In this document: in pieces, positions 1 to 25,799 of the stretch | How positions within the stretch are numbered: the first letter of the stretch is position 1 | Layout: the number at the start of each line of letters is the position of its first letter | Assembly (NCBI GenBank): GCA_963580285.1 | Contig: OY757011.1 | Location: 116,927,037 to 116,991,036 of the forward strand | DNA length: 64,000 nucleotides | Direction: 5' to 3' | Origin: Lucinisca nassula | Lineage: Eukaryota > Mollusca > Bivalvia > Lucinida > Lucinidae | Made by a program: the position numbers and the translations under genes | The notes under the pieces: model-generated | The model's input: the letters and a program-made list of their open reading frames with translations, nothing else | Told to the model about the DNA's origin: nothing | Database searches by the model: none

Positions 1-255
1 GTAAATTTATTGCCCAATCAGGCAATAAAATGCTCATTTACATCAAGCATCAGGCAATAAAGAAACACTGCAGACCAATGGGGACCGGTTTTCAACATGT
101 GATGGCAGAGCAGGAATGTTGTTATTTCTTCTGTCTGTACACTTCCTTTCTGTCTTCTTTCTCCCTCGTCCATTTTCTTCATCTCTTCTAATATCTCTTC
201 TATATCTGAGGGCTGGTGTGTCATTTAACCCCTATACAACCAATCCATGATGCAT

Positions 256-441
256 TTAACCCTTCTCTTGCTGAATATTCAGATTAGCCACACCCATTTC
301 AGACTTTTAACCAATCAGATTACTTGATGTAATTTATTCCTGTGTAGATCCTGATCAGATGGCTTCTTCAGAAGCCATCTGATCTGTATCTACACTGTTT
401 CCAAAGATAGGGGTTGTCGTGAACAGCATGATAAGAGTTAA
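256..441. repeat. Foldback family TTAACCCTTATCTTGCTG, copy 1
   Basis: Terminal inverted repeats of this type and a central palindrome AGATGGCTTC(TTCA)GAAGCCATCT. Other copies: 2369-2580, 3576-3761, 4132-4342 and 63132-63343. Confidence 0.8.
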
Positions 442-1001
442 TATTTTTAGTGATGTAAACTTAGAATATATTAGATATGGCAATCCGGCCAATCTGTTCC
501 AAAGCTGAAAAGTTGATACTTGTTAGTGAACTTCATGTTAAAACTTTAACCCATTGTAAACTAGTGGCATCTTCCATTTCTGTATGTTGGACAACTCCAT
601 TTGTTATAAAAGGGGTGTCAGGCCTGTTTTCTTTATTCATCCAATTTTGACGTAAAATTATGTTAGCAAACAGTGAAGGCCCTGACCGGACGCTGCATTC
701 TGCGCATGCAATGGGTTAATCATTCCATACAGCAAAAACACTGGTATTCTGGTCAAAAAAAAGATAAATTCCCCAGCAAAACTACTACCAGGGCATTTAA
801 CAGTTTGATCAATAATAAATTGTTTATGATCTAACAACCATAGCAACAGATATTTAAGTTTAGTATTTTGTGATAATTGGAGAATTTTGTCAGTTCTCGA
901 TAAAAACCTATGTTGTGGGTACTCATTAGAACCGCCCCTGTGAGGCGGGGTTTATATGGAGAAATAAGGAAAACTATCCTTCAATTATCACAAAATACTT
1001 A

Positions 1002-14765
<13,764 letters not shown>

Positions 14766-14901
14766 GCTTCTGTCTTATGATTTCCACTGACACTGAAAAT
14801 AAATCAACTAAATTAACGTCTAAAATTCGACGGGAATCTGTAACTAGGCATGTGCTTTGAAGTGACCGACAAAATGGCTGGTCAGATTTATAATAGCAAT
14901 G

Positions 14902-14909
14902 TGACGTCA
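14902..14909. promoter_or_regulatory. Full palindromic CRE (TGACGTCA) upstream of PPP2CA
   Basis: TGACGTCA lies 137 bp upstream of the PPP2CA ATG on the minus strand. It is the consensus CREB/ATF site, and a CRE is known in the mammalian PPP2CA promoter. A role here is inferred from position and family knowledge only; the transcription start is not known. Confidence 0.5.
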
Positions 14910-15375
14910 TCGAAATAGGCCGGTGCATGTTCGGTTTATCAGTTAGGCTTATAAGGGACATGAAACGAAGGTGATTATTTGTTGACTCAACCGGTTTAAC
15001 CTAAAATACTTCGCATATGTACAAACAAAATGATAAATCATTACTCAACCTGTATATCAGTCAAATCGTGACTTACCGACGATATTTTTTCAATCTGCAG
15101 GCAGCGCCCTCTTCTGGCACGGTTTGTTTAAGATACGCGACGAAACAAAATTTTGTCATTCTCATCTCAAGGCAATCGTCAAAATCTAAATATTGATACA
15201 GAATCACAATCAGAGTTGTTACTGGTGACACGTCAAATGACATTCATACACATGGACATGTGATGCCTCTGCGGTGAATGCCAAGTCCGCAGAAGAGTTT
15301 AAAGAATCAGAATCAGAATTGTTACTGGTGACACGTCAAATGACATTCATACACCAGGACCTGTGATGTGGGAAG

Positions 15376-17144
15376 TTAGTTCCTAGCTCTAACCAAAGAG
15401 GTAAATTTAGCTACACAATCATCAGCACCTTCAGCTGTCGAAATAATCGAATCGGGAAGGGCATTCCAATCTCTAATGGTTCTGGGGAAGGACGACTCTT
15501 TATAAATGTCAGTTCTTGCGCTAAGGGTCTGAAACGCCAACGAATGGTGATTTGTACAGTGTCTAGCTGGGGGAACAAGGTCATCTGTTGGAATGCTGGC
15601 AGCACCCTTTAGACCTTTGTATAAAAGGATTAGCCTACTGTCTTTTCTCCTTTTCTTGAGAGACTCCCATTTTATTTTTCCAAGTATTCCAGTCATGCTC
15701 CCAGTTTCAAAGCAGTAATTGCCTGTTACAAATCTAGCAGCTCTATTCTGAACTTTCTCAATTTCATCGTTAAGGACCACTCCACTGGGGTCCCAGATAC
15801 AACTACCATATTCCAAGATTGGGCGAACAAGACCTCTATATGCTGCCTCTTTTACATCCTGAGGGCACTGATGAAGATTTCGCCTCAGGAAACCAAGCGT
15901 TCTATTTGCCTTAGTACACATGTTGCTAATATGAGTATTCCATCTCAAGTTGTGTGAGATTGTCACTCCAAGGTATTTAATGGAGTCCACATTCTCGAGG
16001 ACCGTTCCCTCTAAGGTGTAAGAAGCCTCAACTTTATTAGATCTCTTCCTAGTTATCTGCATAATATTGCATTTAACTGGCTGAAATCTCATGCCCCATT
16101 TACGTGCCCAACATCCTAATCTATCTATGTCAGCCTGAAGTTTCAATGAGTCATCTGAATCTCTAATTTCCCGGTAACAAACACAGTCATCTGCGAACAG
16201 TCTTATTTCTGAGTCAATGTCAGTGGAAATATCATTGATGTACAGGGAGAACAAAAGTGGACCAAGAACGGTCCCTTGCGGGACTCCAGGCAAAACTGGA
16301 GCCCACTCCGAAGATTCACCATTAACAACAACCCGCTGTTTTCTGTAGCAAAGAAAGGAATCTATCCATTTGAGGGTCTTTCCCCCAATTCCATAACCAA
16401 TAACTTAGATTTAAGTAGTTCATGAGGAGGGGTGTCAAAAGCCTTCTCGAAGTCCAGAATAAATGTGTCCACCTGCCCCCCTTTGTCCAAGATTTTTGCC
16501 CAGTCATTAATAACTGTGCTTAGCTGAGTTTCACAACTGTGCCTTTTCCTAAATGCATGTTGTCTGTCTGACAAAAGTTTATGTTCGTCCAAGTGGGCCA
16601 TGATGTTCGAGCAGACTATATGTTCCAGTAATTTACACAGAACACAAGTCAGAGACACAGGGCGATAATTACGGGCAAGAGCCCTATCTCCTGTTTTAAA
16701 GAGTGGACAGATGTTTGCTAAGAGCCATTCTTTGGGGATTTCACCCGTATCAAGAGACTGTTGAAACAAGTGTGCAAAAACTGGACTCAACTCATTTGCT
16801 AGTTCCTTCAGGACTCTAGGATGAAGCTCATCAGGTCCTAAGGCCTTACTGGGGTTTAAGCCTTGAAGTAATTTGATCACTCCTGCAGCTGTCACAACAA
16901 TATTATTCATGAATGGGGCCGATCTTCCAGTCAATGGAACCTCCGTGAACTCAGTTTTATTAAACGCATCATTGAATTGACCAACTAGTTCCTCTGCCCT
17001 TTCAGAGTCTGATTCAGCAACCCCGTCCCCTCCCCTTTTATTAAGGGGCGGGATACCTTGCCTGTCTTTCTTCTGGCTATTAATATATCTGTAGAAGTCT
17101 CTGGGATTTGCCTTTACATCACCTACCAAGTTATTCCCATACAA
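15376..17144 (-). pseudogene. LINE-A reverse transcriptase
   Basis: Copies element RNA into DNA at the nicked target. The fingers/palm region runs from LNPSKALGPDELHPRVLKEL through NYRPVSLTCVLCKLLE and DFEKAFDT. After a frameshift near 16380 it continues GVPQGTVLGPLLFSLYIND and the catalytic FADDC, ending SFPRTIRDWNALPDSII and a stop at 15376. The YADD-type catalytic pair is intact as FADD, but two shifts (near 16380 and 17155) make this copy non-functional. Confidence 0.88.
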
Positions 17145-17145
17145 A

Positions 17146-18203
17146 TCATGCTGATTTTTTTATATCAAACTTGATTTCACGTCTCAAGTTTTCAAATTTT
17201 GTCCGGAGTTTACCACTTCCCGTCTTTTTTGCCTTTGCATGAATCTTATTCCTTCTTCGAATTTTCCTTCTTATTTCTGGAGTGATCCAGGGAATAGAAG
17301 ATACAGTCCTACTAGTTTTTGAGGGGATATGATTTTCGGCCGAAGTATGAATGAAAGAAGTTATCAAATCAAAATTCTCCTGTACAGACCGAGCATCTGA
17401 ATGACCATTAAAGTAATTCTCCTCTGCAAATCTGAGTGCATCCTTCCTCATAGTTTCATAGTCACCTTTCTGATATGAGTACACCTTCCTCCGAGGTTTC
17501 TTTATTGGTGGGATGTGAATTTTTAAATATCCGGAGACAACATCGTGGTCACTTAGTTTATCTGGGGAATGAATGTCTTCGAATTGTCCTGGCAAAGTCG
17601 TAAGGATCAGATCCAATGTGTTCTTATCACGAGTTGGGAAGTTAACAATTTGTTCAAGACCATGATCGTTCATAATGTCAATTAATATTCGTCCTTCCGA
17701 CTGACTCAGCATTGTGCCTTGTTTGCTGAGCCTGTCTGGCCAAGCAATGTCTCTGAAGTTGAGGTCACCTAGAACATGTACAGCCGGGAGTTTTTTACCC
17801 TTATGCTGCAATTTAATGCAACCCAGTTGGTCTTTAAACGATTTATTTATGTTGTTGTTTGTTACTTACTGTGTGTATCACTTGTGTCTTTTGGTTTTGG
17901 ATGGCCATATGGCCATTTTGTGGGAAAGTAACTGTCCTTATGGCCTTCCTTTGTTTAGGTTTCCATTATGGTCTAGTCGCTTAATGTTTGTATTTCTTTC
18001 CCTTTGGTGTCTTTTATGGGTGGAGTAAGTTAATTGTATCAATTCCTGATCTTTGTTTTACTTCTACTTTAAACAACTGGAAGTTTTCGATTGTACCATT
18101 TGGTGGACGATACCAACTTGCTACGAAGTGGGAAGTTTTATTTGCAAAAACCTTAACCCAGACCGATTCGGTGTCATTTTCAAGTTCCATGAATGGCATG
18201 TGC
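17146..18203 (-). pseudogene. LINE-A apurinic-type endonuclease, interrupted
   Basis: The C-terminal half of an exonuclease-endonuclease-phosphatase domain reads VLGDLNFRDIAWPD, LDLILTTLPG and LSDHDVVSGYL, followed by a linker rich in Arg/Lys. Upstream, ASWYRPPNG at about 18080-18120 is the same domain. The two parts are separated by a 227 bp insertion with direct repeats CTTTAAAC. An A-run near 17155 shifts the frame into the reverse transcriptase. Confidence 0.85.
17840..18066 (+). mobile_element. Short copy of the PLE 3' block inserted in LINE-A endonuclease
   Basis: It starts GATTTATTTATGTTG and ends GTTTTACTTCTA, flanked by CTTTAAAC at 17832-17839 and 18067-18074. Excising it with one repeat restores the LINE-A frame (FQLFKDQLG). 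It matches the 3' half of the block that recurs from 25 to 45 kb, so it is a 5'-truncated insertion. Confidence 0.8.
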
Positions 18204-18625
18204 AGTGTAAGATTGAGACTCAGAGGTATGCGTTTATGGATACCTCTGTTATGCAGATTGTAAATAGTTTTAAGGACGCACCCAGTGCCTCTCTTTTTTT
18301 CAGCTAAATTCTAAATTTAGCCACCCAATCAACTGAGGTAATGGCCAAATATGACCGACTCAGTATAAGAAGATAGATAGATAGATCATCACAAATCATC
18401 ACAAGTCCAGTCTCTCAAGAAAAGGAGAAGAGACAGTAGGCTCGTCCTGGTGTATGAATGTCATTTGACGTGTCACCAGTAATAATTCTGATTCTGGCTC
18501 ATACTCGTATACAAAAGTCTAAAGGGTGCTGCCAGCATTCCTACAGATGACCTTGTTCCCCAAGCTAGGCACTGTAGAAAGCACCATTCAATGGCGTTTC
18601 AAGCCCTTACTGCAAGAACTGACAA
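18204..18625 (+). repeat. Mosaic of LINE-B and LINE-A 3' fragments
   Basis: 18204-18385 matches the LINE-B 3' region and ends in an AGATAGAT tail. 18400-18620 carries LINE-A pieces on the plus strand (SLKKRRRDSR, a 3' tail, then GAASIP and HHSMAFQALTARTD), with internal deletion. Confidence 0.6.
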
Positions 18626-19603
18626 ACTCGATTGGGGTCAACATATCTCGGATATAACATCTAAAGCAACTAGGACCCTAGAATTCCTTAGACGTAATTT
18701 GGCTTTTGCACCTCGACAGACAAATGAGTTGCATATAAAATATTGGTTCGCCCTCAACTTGAATACGTATCACCCATTTGGCACCACTATGTTAAAACTC
18801 AGATTCAGTAGGTGGAAAAGGTGCAGAGGACAGCTGCTCGATGGACATGCAGACGATGGCGAAATAGAAGTGGCGTCGGTGACATGCTTGATGAGCTAGA
18901 GGGTAACAAGACGTTTCGCCCCCATGACGTTTCCTCCCTGGTCGTTCCCCCCCCCCCCAAGTCGTTTCGCCTCCCTTTCTGGCCCCTAGTCGTTTCGCCC
19001 CCAAACCCTAGTCGTTTCGCCCCCCAAACATTTCCCCTAATCATTTTGTATATACTTTATACAGCAACCTACACTGGCCCGAAGAATGAGTCATCACAGG
19101 TAGCTCTCTAGCGCTGGAAATGCCATCGAGCTATTTTTAGTAACCTTATATTCTAGGGAGTTTGCTGAGGCTGTGGTATATAGTATAAAAAAGTTTTATG
19201 AACTTAGAGAGAGATCAATGCCATCAATCACATTGTTTATTTGGGTTGACGCATATGACTCATTAATCTCGCAGTTAATGCGATTAATGATGTGGTGTAA
19301 AAACACATGTTCTTTGCAAAATTAAACATCTTTAATGATCTCTTTAGCACCTTAATCAGTTTTATTTTAAATTGGTCGGTTGGTTCGTTAACAGTGTCGG
19401 CGGACAACAATTAATGGTGAGAATAAAAACGCATGCTCTATGAAAAAAAATATTTTTGTCTTTTAACTCTTTATATCTTTTTCACATATAAATTTACATC
19501 ACGAAAACACGCCTTTATAATTTTGACCCCCTCAAACCCCACTTTTATATTGTAGAACTGGGGTTTACAGGGGTATACAATATTTTTATTTCTGTGCAAT
19601 ATA

Positions 19604-19672
19604 TAGATTGTGGATACACGTGAGAACCGCCTCATCATCGAGGCGGTTCTAACGTATATCCACAATCTATAT
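19604..19672. repeat. AGAACCGCCTC foldback MITE
   Basis: A near-perfect palindrome is built on TATAGATTGTGGATA and AGAACCGCCTC around a short loop. Relatives lie at about 895-990, 20040-20115, 27128-27236, 55745-55800 (half) and 60221-60320. Confidence 0.8.
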
Positions 19673-19867
19673 TTTGATCAGAAATAAGAAAAACGTCACA
19701 TATTTTCTTCTTTAAATTTTAGATTTTTGCTGGAAAGATTAACAATGTATTTGTATAGCGTGTTTTCGCAATGTTATTTATTTATAGTTTGTTTTGTTCA
19801 TTATATAGTGTTTTGGGCATTTAATGTTTTCTGATCACACAAATTACTCATGACGCGTGACTTTCTT

Positions 19868-19873
19868 GAATAT

Positions 19874-19904
<31 letters not shown>

Positions 19905-19906
19905 TT
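19868..19906. repeat. (TTTA)n microsatellite
   Basis: About ten TTTA units. A similar run lies at about 38878-38904. Confidence 0.9.
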
Positions 19907-21199
19907 ACCAGTACTGATTTGTGTTTGTGCTTTACTTCTTTCTTTTCTTTTTTGTTAATTGTACTCTGTTTTTGTTAATTATTACAAGTTTTTTTTTTCA
20001 GACCGGACAAAGTACCATTGAAGCTTTACATTGCAAACATAGACTGTGGTGCTCGTTACAGCTGTCATATCGAGGCTGTTCTAACGAGTACCTATGTCTT
20101 TGAATGTAAATAAGAAAAAATAAAATAATGAACACCCGAAACCCCAAAATTTAATACAACAATGAATCTAGCAACAGACGAGAAAATGACCATTTTTATC
20201 TTGAACTTAAATGTTATTGTCGAAACACTTCCCTACATTAACATGTCTATAACATAATGTGAGTTTTTACAATGATGGAAATTGTTTGAAGAAAACAACT
20301 TCAATAATTTTAGTGTAACAAGTCCTAGTCCCAGCTAGTAGTAGTAGTAGTAGTACTGTTCTGGTGTTTTACGTCTCCATGGTCCCACGGATTTGCTCCA
20401 TAGTGGCACAGCAAGACGGCCTAGTCCCAGCTCTCCGAGTGGCCATTTTTAAGGCACGGTAACTGAGGATAAATTATTCGTAATTAAATATTTGCCTCTT
20501 CTCAACTCTGTCTTAAAGAGGAATAAAAGTTCTACAGTGGAAATTAGTTTTACCTTGAAAAGTTGGAGAAACGACTAGGGGTACGAAACGACCAGGGGGG
20601 GGGGCGGGGGGGGGGGCGAAACGACTAGGGAGGAAACGACCAGGGAGGAAACGTCTTGGGGGCGAAACGACTAGGGGAGGAAATGGTTTGGGGGCGAAAC
20701 AACTCTGATTCAGCTAGAGTGGCCATCCCTGGAGACCCGTCGTGAGCAGTCCTCCTTAACCTTCTTCTACAAGATACATTCTGGTACAGTATCAATTAAC
20801 AAGGATAGGTACTTGACCCCTGCGACAGTGTCAACCAGGACAAGGACATCAAGAGCAAATAACTTACAGTATCGTAGGTACCAGTCCTATAGTGATACCC
20901 TGAAAAACTCTTTCTTCCCTAGAACTATTCCTCAGTGGAAAAGTCTTCCATCTTCTGCGGTGAATGCCATTTGAGACCGCAAAGGAGTCCAAAACCCGCA
21001 CAGTATAAGATTGAGACTCAGAGGTATGGATAGAGGTATGGATACCTCTGTGTTCGGATTGTAAATAGTTTAAAGGGCTCATCCAGTGATGATTTTTATG
21101 CTAAATTCTAAATTTAACCACCCACCTAACTGGGGTAATGGCCAAATATGACCGACTCAGTATGAGAAGTAAGATATATAGATTTATAAAGAATCGTTC

Positions 21200-22690
21200 T
21201 TATCTATCTTATCTATCTTCTTATACTGAATCGGTCATATTTGGCCATTACCTCAGTTGGGTGCGTAGCTAAATTTAGAATTTAGCTAAAAAAAAAAAAA
21301 AAAAGAAGTCACTGGAGGAGTCCTTAAAACTATTTACAATCTGAATAACAGAGGTATACTAAAACGCATACCTCTGAGTCTCAACCTTACACTGTACGGG
21401 CTTTGAACTCCTCAGCAGTCTTAGCATTTACCACAGAAGAGGGAAGAATATTCCACTGGGGAACAGTCCCAGGAAAAAAGGAATACCACTGTAGGACTGG
21501 TGCCTGTGATACTGTGAGTTGTTTACTTTTGATGCCCTTGTTCGGGTTGAAACTGTCACCGGGGTCAAGTAGTTGTCTTTATTAACGGCCACTGTACCTG
21601 AATGTATCTTATAGAAGAAGGTTAAAGAGGACTGCTCACGACGGGCCTGTAGGGACGGCCATTCTAGCTTAAGCATGTCACCGACGCTACTTCTATTGCG
21701 CCATCGTCGGCAGGTCCATCGAGCAGCTGTCATCTGCACCTTCTCCACCTGCTGAATCTGAGTTTTAATATAGGGATGCCAAATGGGTGATGCATATTCA
21801 AGCTGAGGGCGAACCAATGTTTTATATGCAACATCCTTTGTCTGCCTAGGTGCAAAAGACAAGTTTCGTCTAAGAAATCCTAAAGTCCTAGTTGCTTTTG
21901 ATGTTATTTCTTAAGCGTGTTGATCCTAATCAAGATCATCAGTGATGGTGATACCAAGATATTTGGCGGATTGAACCTGCTGCAAGATTTGCTGGTGTAG
22001 TATATAGTCAAATTTAATCTGTTTGTCCGGAGGGTGTCGCGACACCCTCATTGAATGACATTTGGCCACATTGAAATTCATCTGCCAATCGGCCTCCCAC
22101 TGTGCTAGTTGTATCAGGTCATCATGTAGAATAAGACAGTCAGAAGAAGAATATGTATTCCTATAAAGGACACAATCGTCAGCAAACAAACGGACAGATG
22201 ACCTGATATGATCAGGGAGATCATTAATGAATACCAAGAAAAGGACCGGTCCAAGGACCGAACCTTGGGGGACACCAGTTAAAACAGGGACTGGATCAGA
22301 CGTTTGGCCATCAAGTACAACTTGTTGTGAGCGCCCTGAGAGCCATGAGCTAATCCATCTATGTGTGGATCCTCTTATCCCATAGTAATCCAATTTATAC
22401 AATAGCCTTCTGTGAGGTACCTTGTCAAAGGCCTTAGCGAAGTCCATGATAATAAAGTCAGTCTGTTTGTGGCCACGGTTTGTGGCCCCATCCAGATTGC
22501 TCACAATGTCATGGAAATCTGAACTAATTGAGTTTCGCAAGACCTTTGACTTCGGAAACCATGTTGACAGTCAGCAAGAATGCTCTCAAAGGCTATGTGC
22601 TTGTTGATGCTACTAAATATTATATGCTCCAGGGTTTTGCAACAGATGCATGTTAGCGTTCTTCCCCCGAACCATTAGAGATTTGAATGT
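21200..22690 (-). pseudogene. LINE type B reverse transcriptase, minus strand
   Basis: Starting near 22660 the frame reads KTLEHIIFSSINKHIAFESI and HGFRSQRSCETQL. After a shift it continues DFAKAFDKVPHRRLLYKLDY, GVPQGSVLGPVLFLVFINDL and the catalytic FADDC, then KCHSMRVSRHP and KYLGITITDDL. Two stops near 21900 precede the C-terminal part (RRNLSFAPRQTKDVAYKTLV). The 3' region runs to about 21200 with a TATC tail. It lies tail-to-tail with the plus-strand LINE-B copy. Confidence 0.86.
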
Positions 22691-22830
22691 CCTTTCCTAT
22701 TCGATTATATCGACAGCTGAAGGTGCTGAGGATTGTGTATCAGAATCAGAATTGTTACCGGTGATACGTCAAATGACATTCATACACCAGGACCTGTGAC
22801 GTGGGAAGTTAGTCCCTAGCTCTAACCATG
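22668..22830. repeat. Two LINE-A 3' ends joined head-on
   Basis: 22668-22738 reads SFPRTIRDLNVL on the plus strand, and 22741-22830 is a LINE-A 3' end on the minus strand starting at its CAGAAT tail. Confidence 0.6.
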
Positions 22831-23089
22831 GAGGTAAACATAACTCTGATGAATATGATGGCCACCAGAGCTTAAAATAGAAAAAGATAAACGGCATCTG
22901 CTTATATACCTTTGGGTTTCCAACTAAACCCTAGAATCGGTTTGATTCTTCCTGTGAAAATAGTTAAAATAATTCTGTTCCAATGAACAAGATTGCGCAA
23001 AATAGTAAAATCTTTAAGCGACAAGTCCTCCTATACCCGTAAGTCATGTCCAACCAAACTTCGTGGAATGTTGCTTATGTTGACAATGT
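22831..23089. other. Intergenic sequence, nothing recognised
   Basis: No coding or repeat signature. Confidence 0.4.
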
Positions 23090-23158
23090 AAGGCTTACTG
23101 ATGGGAGCTGTGGGTTGATTGTATCGATTCCCGATCATTGCCTCCACTTCTATTTTAC
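23090..23158 (+). repeat. PLE 3' block, terminal fragment
   Basis: The last 69 bp of the variant subfamily, abutting the gypsy LTR remnant. Confidence 0.55.
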
Positions 23159-23479
23159 AGATTCTCCTTATTCTATTCATCTTACAATGTATGCCAGAAA
23201 ATTTACTGCATGTTCTCCCTCTCTCTCTACTGTAACACCGTAAATAAACAATGTTGTTCGCGCTACTCAAGACTTTTCTTATTAAATATGAATCCAGTGA
23301 ATACTATAAATAACAATGACTATAGTGATTGAACGAACCCATCAACATGGTGGCAGCGGTGGTAACCTTCGAGCCTGAAAGCCTCTGGGTTATTGGATAA
23401 ACTGGATTAAATATGGAAAAGTCGCGGAAACTCGTTACGTTATAGAAAGGGACCCGATAGTTCACATCGACCATTAACA

Positions 23480-24330
23480 TGACAGAAGGAATATTTAAAC
23501 CTCCAGGAGAGCTTGATATTGTGGAAGGAAACATTTTTGAAAATTTAAAAAAGTGGAAGAAACAGATAGTAGTATATATTACCGCCAGCGGAGAAAAAGA
23601 CAAATCCAAAGAAACGGAAGAGCAATAATTTTACATTGTGCAGGCCCAAAAGTAATTTGAAATTTTCGACCAATTTACATGGACCGCTGAAGGCGAAAGT
23701 GAAAATCACAAGAAAGTCCCTACAAAAGTGTTAGATAAAATTGAAAAATACTGTAACCCACGTAAAAATGATGTATTAGAGTCACACAGATTCTGGTCTG
23801 TTAAATATGACGAAAGCCAAGGATTTGAACCATTTCTCACAGAGATTAGAGCAAGATCTGACTCATGTGACGCATGATGTGAGGCAAAATTGAGCTTAGT
23901 ATGACTGGTAAACTGCAGGAACTGTTGTTAAGAGAGGATGATCTGAATCTATCAAAAGCGGTCAATGTCTGTCGTGCTTTTGAACAGTCAAACAAACATA
24001 TTAAAGAAATCAGAGACACGAGATAGCAACATGTACACAAAGTTAGTCCAAATAAACCCGAAAAGAGATCAAAGCAGAAAAAATACAGTACGGACAACGT
24101 GAAGTATCCCAATTCCTCGCGTGATTCGCGATCCACGAAGAAACCCGTAGTTACACCCAACAAACAAAAGTCTGGTAAATTTTGTGGTTATAATAATGAC
24201 ATACAAAAACAAAAAGTGTCCTGCTTGGGGTAAAGTCTGTAGTTCGTGCAAGGGTAGAAACCATTTTAAAGCAAGGTGTAAGAAATTACACTTACTTGAA
24301 AGAGAAAATACTGATTCTGACGATGATTAG
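23480..24330 (+). pseudogene. gypsy gag-like region with zinc knuckle
   Basis: MTEGIFKPPGELDIVEGNIF opens a capsid-like region with stops. Near 24235 a knuckle with CSSCKGRNHFKARC (CxxCxxxxHxxxxC) is readable, preceded by KFCGY. Confidence 0.7.
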
Positions 24331-24339
24331 TGGTTAGCC

Positions 24340-24626
24340 TCAGTAAAAGGAAGACGATCAGATAAAGTAATGGCTAATGTGATAATAAATGACCGTGAAG
24401 ACAAGTTTCAAATTGACACTGGTGCACGAGTAAATACAATCTGCCAGAAATATGTCATAAAAGAACAAGGTCGAAAATCAAATACCACTCTGAGAATGTG
24501 GAATAAAACCTCTATGGAATCACTTGGAGAAACAACTCTGACTTTGAGAAATCCTCTGAATGAAGAAGAACATGAAGTAAACTTTGTTATTCTGCCTAAT
24601 AACTATGAATGTTTACTTGGATTATA
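24340..24626 (+). pseudogene. gypsy aspartic protease
   Basis: Contains FQIDTGARVNTICQ (active-site DTGA) and FVILPNNYECLLGL near its C-terminal end, the usual retropepsin layout. A TAA follows immediately. Confidence 0.75.
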
Positions 24627-24699
24627 AACAATCCAGAAACTGAATCTTATAACAGTAAACTCTGAAAAGTTTATAGGCAAAGCTTTACGTGACTTAGGA

Positions 24700-25525
24700 G
24701 AGGTTAATGTGAAAGTTACTCCTAGTGCAACGCCTAAAGCACTTCCGGCTATAAACATACCTCTAGCTATCCGCGATCAAGTTGAAGAAGAAATCAACCA
24801 TTGAAAGAGGAATTTTGGTACCAGTAACTGATCCGACTGAATGGGTAAACCAGATGGCAGTACCAAGAAAACGAAATGGAAAGATTAGAATATGCCTTGA
24901 TCCGCAACCTCTCAACAAAGTACTGGTCAGTGGAAGATACAAACTGCCAACATTCGAGAATATACTTCCTTGCGCTGAACAATGCTAAGCTATTCACAAA
25001 ACTGGATGTCAAAGAAGCTTACTGCCATGTTCGCCTGAATGAAAATTTATCTGACAACTATGATCACTCCTTTCGGTAGATTTCGTTGGACAAGATTACC
25101 TTTCGGTGGCGATTTATTTATGTTGTTGTTTGTTACTTACTTTCTGTATCACTTGTGTCTTTTAAATTTGGATGGCCATATGGCCATTTTGTGGGAAAGT
25201 AACTGTCCTTATGGCCTTCCTTTGTTTAGGTTTCCATTATGGTCTGGTCGCTTAATGTTTGTATTTCTTTCCCTTTGGTGTCTTTTATGGGTGGAGTAAG
25301 TTAATTGTATCAATTCCTGATCTTTGTTTTACTTCTACTTTGTGTGTCCAGTGAAATATTCCAACGAAAATTAAATGAAGCACTGAGCGGACTAGATGGA
25401 GTCTTCACAATAGCAGACGACATCATATTTGCTGGCTGTGGGAAAGCAATGAGGCTGCTACACGTGACAATAATAGAAAACTGCATAAACTGTACAGAAA
25501 GTGTAATGAACAATGTGTTGTGCTA
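24700..25525 (+). pseudogene. gypsy reverse transcriptase, split by PLE 3' block
   Basis: Readable segments are RGILVPVTDPTEWVNQMAVP, GKIRICLDPQPLNKVL, KLDVKEAYCHVRLN, TPFGRFRWTRLPFG, then after 25345 SSEIFQRKLNEALSGLDGVF and IADDI. The last is the catalytic xADD motif. Confidence 0.82.
25109..25345 (+). mobile_element. PLE 3' block inserted in gypsy reverse transcriptase
   Basis: A block of about 237 bp from GGCGATTTATTTATG to TTACTTCTACTT interrupts the frame between LPFG and CVSSEIF. Same orientation and same 3' end as other copies. Confidence 0.8.
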
Positions 25526-25634
25526 AATGATGAAAAGAAAGATGTAGGGAAGGAAATAAAGTTCCATGATCATAAAATCAAGGATAAAGGAATCATACAA
25601 GACGATGAGAAAATCGAAGCAATTTTGAACATGA

Positions 25635-25799
25635 GTTAGTGAGTGAGTTTGAGTTTTACGTCCCACCAACAGCTAAGGTCATACGGAGACGGGACCTCGG
25701 TTTAAAGACTCATCCGAAAGTCTGGAGAAGCCCGGGATCGATCCTGCGATCCCTGGTTTACAAGGCGAGTAGCGTAACCACTGCACCACGGAGGCTTCT
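25635..25799 (-). mobile_element. tRNA-Thr-derived SINE with 14 bp target duplication
   Basis: AATTTTGAACATGA lies on both sides (25621-25634 and 25800-25813). On the minus strand it starts GCCTCCGTGGTGCAGTGG (A box), has CTTGTAAACCAG like a tRNA-Thr(TGT) anticodon arm, and GGATCGATCCC (B box). The body then ends in ACTC repeats. A relative lies at 41971-42137. Confidence 0.85.

Larger units (their letters stand above)
15240..18203 (-). mobile_element. LINE type A (CR1/Jockey-like non-LTR retrotransposon), 5'-truncated
   Basis: It holds part of an endonuclease domain, a reverse transcriptase and a 3' end whose tail is ATTCTG repeats (seen inverted as CAGAAT near 15305). A second, partial 3' end copy lies at 15200-15300. 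The element is broken by two frameshifts and by a later insertion at 17840-18066. The sense strand is minus. Confidence 0.88.
18902..20711. mobile_element. DNA-transposon-like element with CGTTTCGCCCCC terminal arrays
   Basis: The 1,810 bp insertion is flanked by AGCTAGAG at 18894-18901 and 20712-20719; removal restores the LINE-B frame. Both ends carry inverted arrays of GTCGTTTCGCCCCC units over about 140 bp. No transposase is visible inside. It contains a foldback (19604-19672), another decayed foldback (about 20040-20115), (TTTA)n and (AGT)n. The 8 bp duplication fits hAT or a similar superfamily, but the outermost bases match poorly. Confidence 0.75.
18620..21190 (+). pseudogene. LINE type B, plus-strand 3' part, split by a 1.8 kb insertion
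   Basis: The C-terminal part of a non-LTR reverse transcriptase protein reads WGQHISDITSKATRTLEFLR up to DELE at 18901. It resumes at 20712 with ELEWPSLETRREQSSLTFFY, then SFFPRTIPQWKSLPSSAVNA, followed by a 3' region ending in a GAT-rich tail near 21180. Several frameshifts make it inactive. Confidence 0.8.

Noticed and set aside
18..224. Frame reading DIEEILEEMKKMDEGERRQK on the minus strand
   Set aside because: It looks helix-like, but there is no supporting splice site, no match to PP2A exon 4, and the rest of the frame is low-quality sequence.
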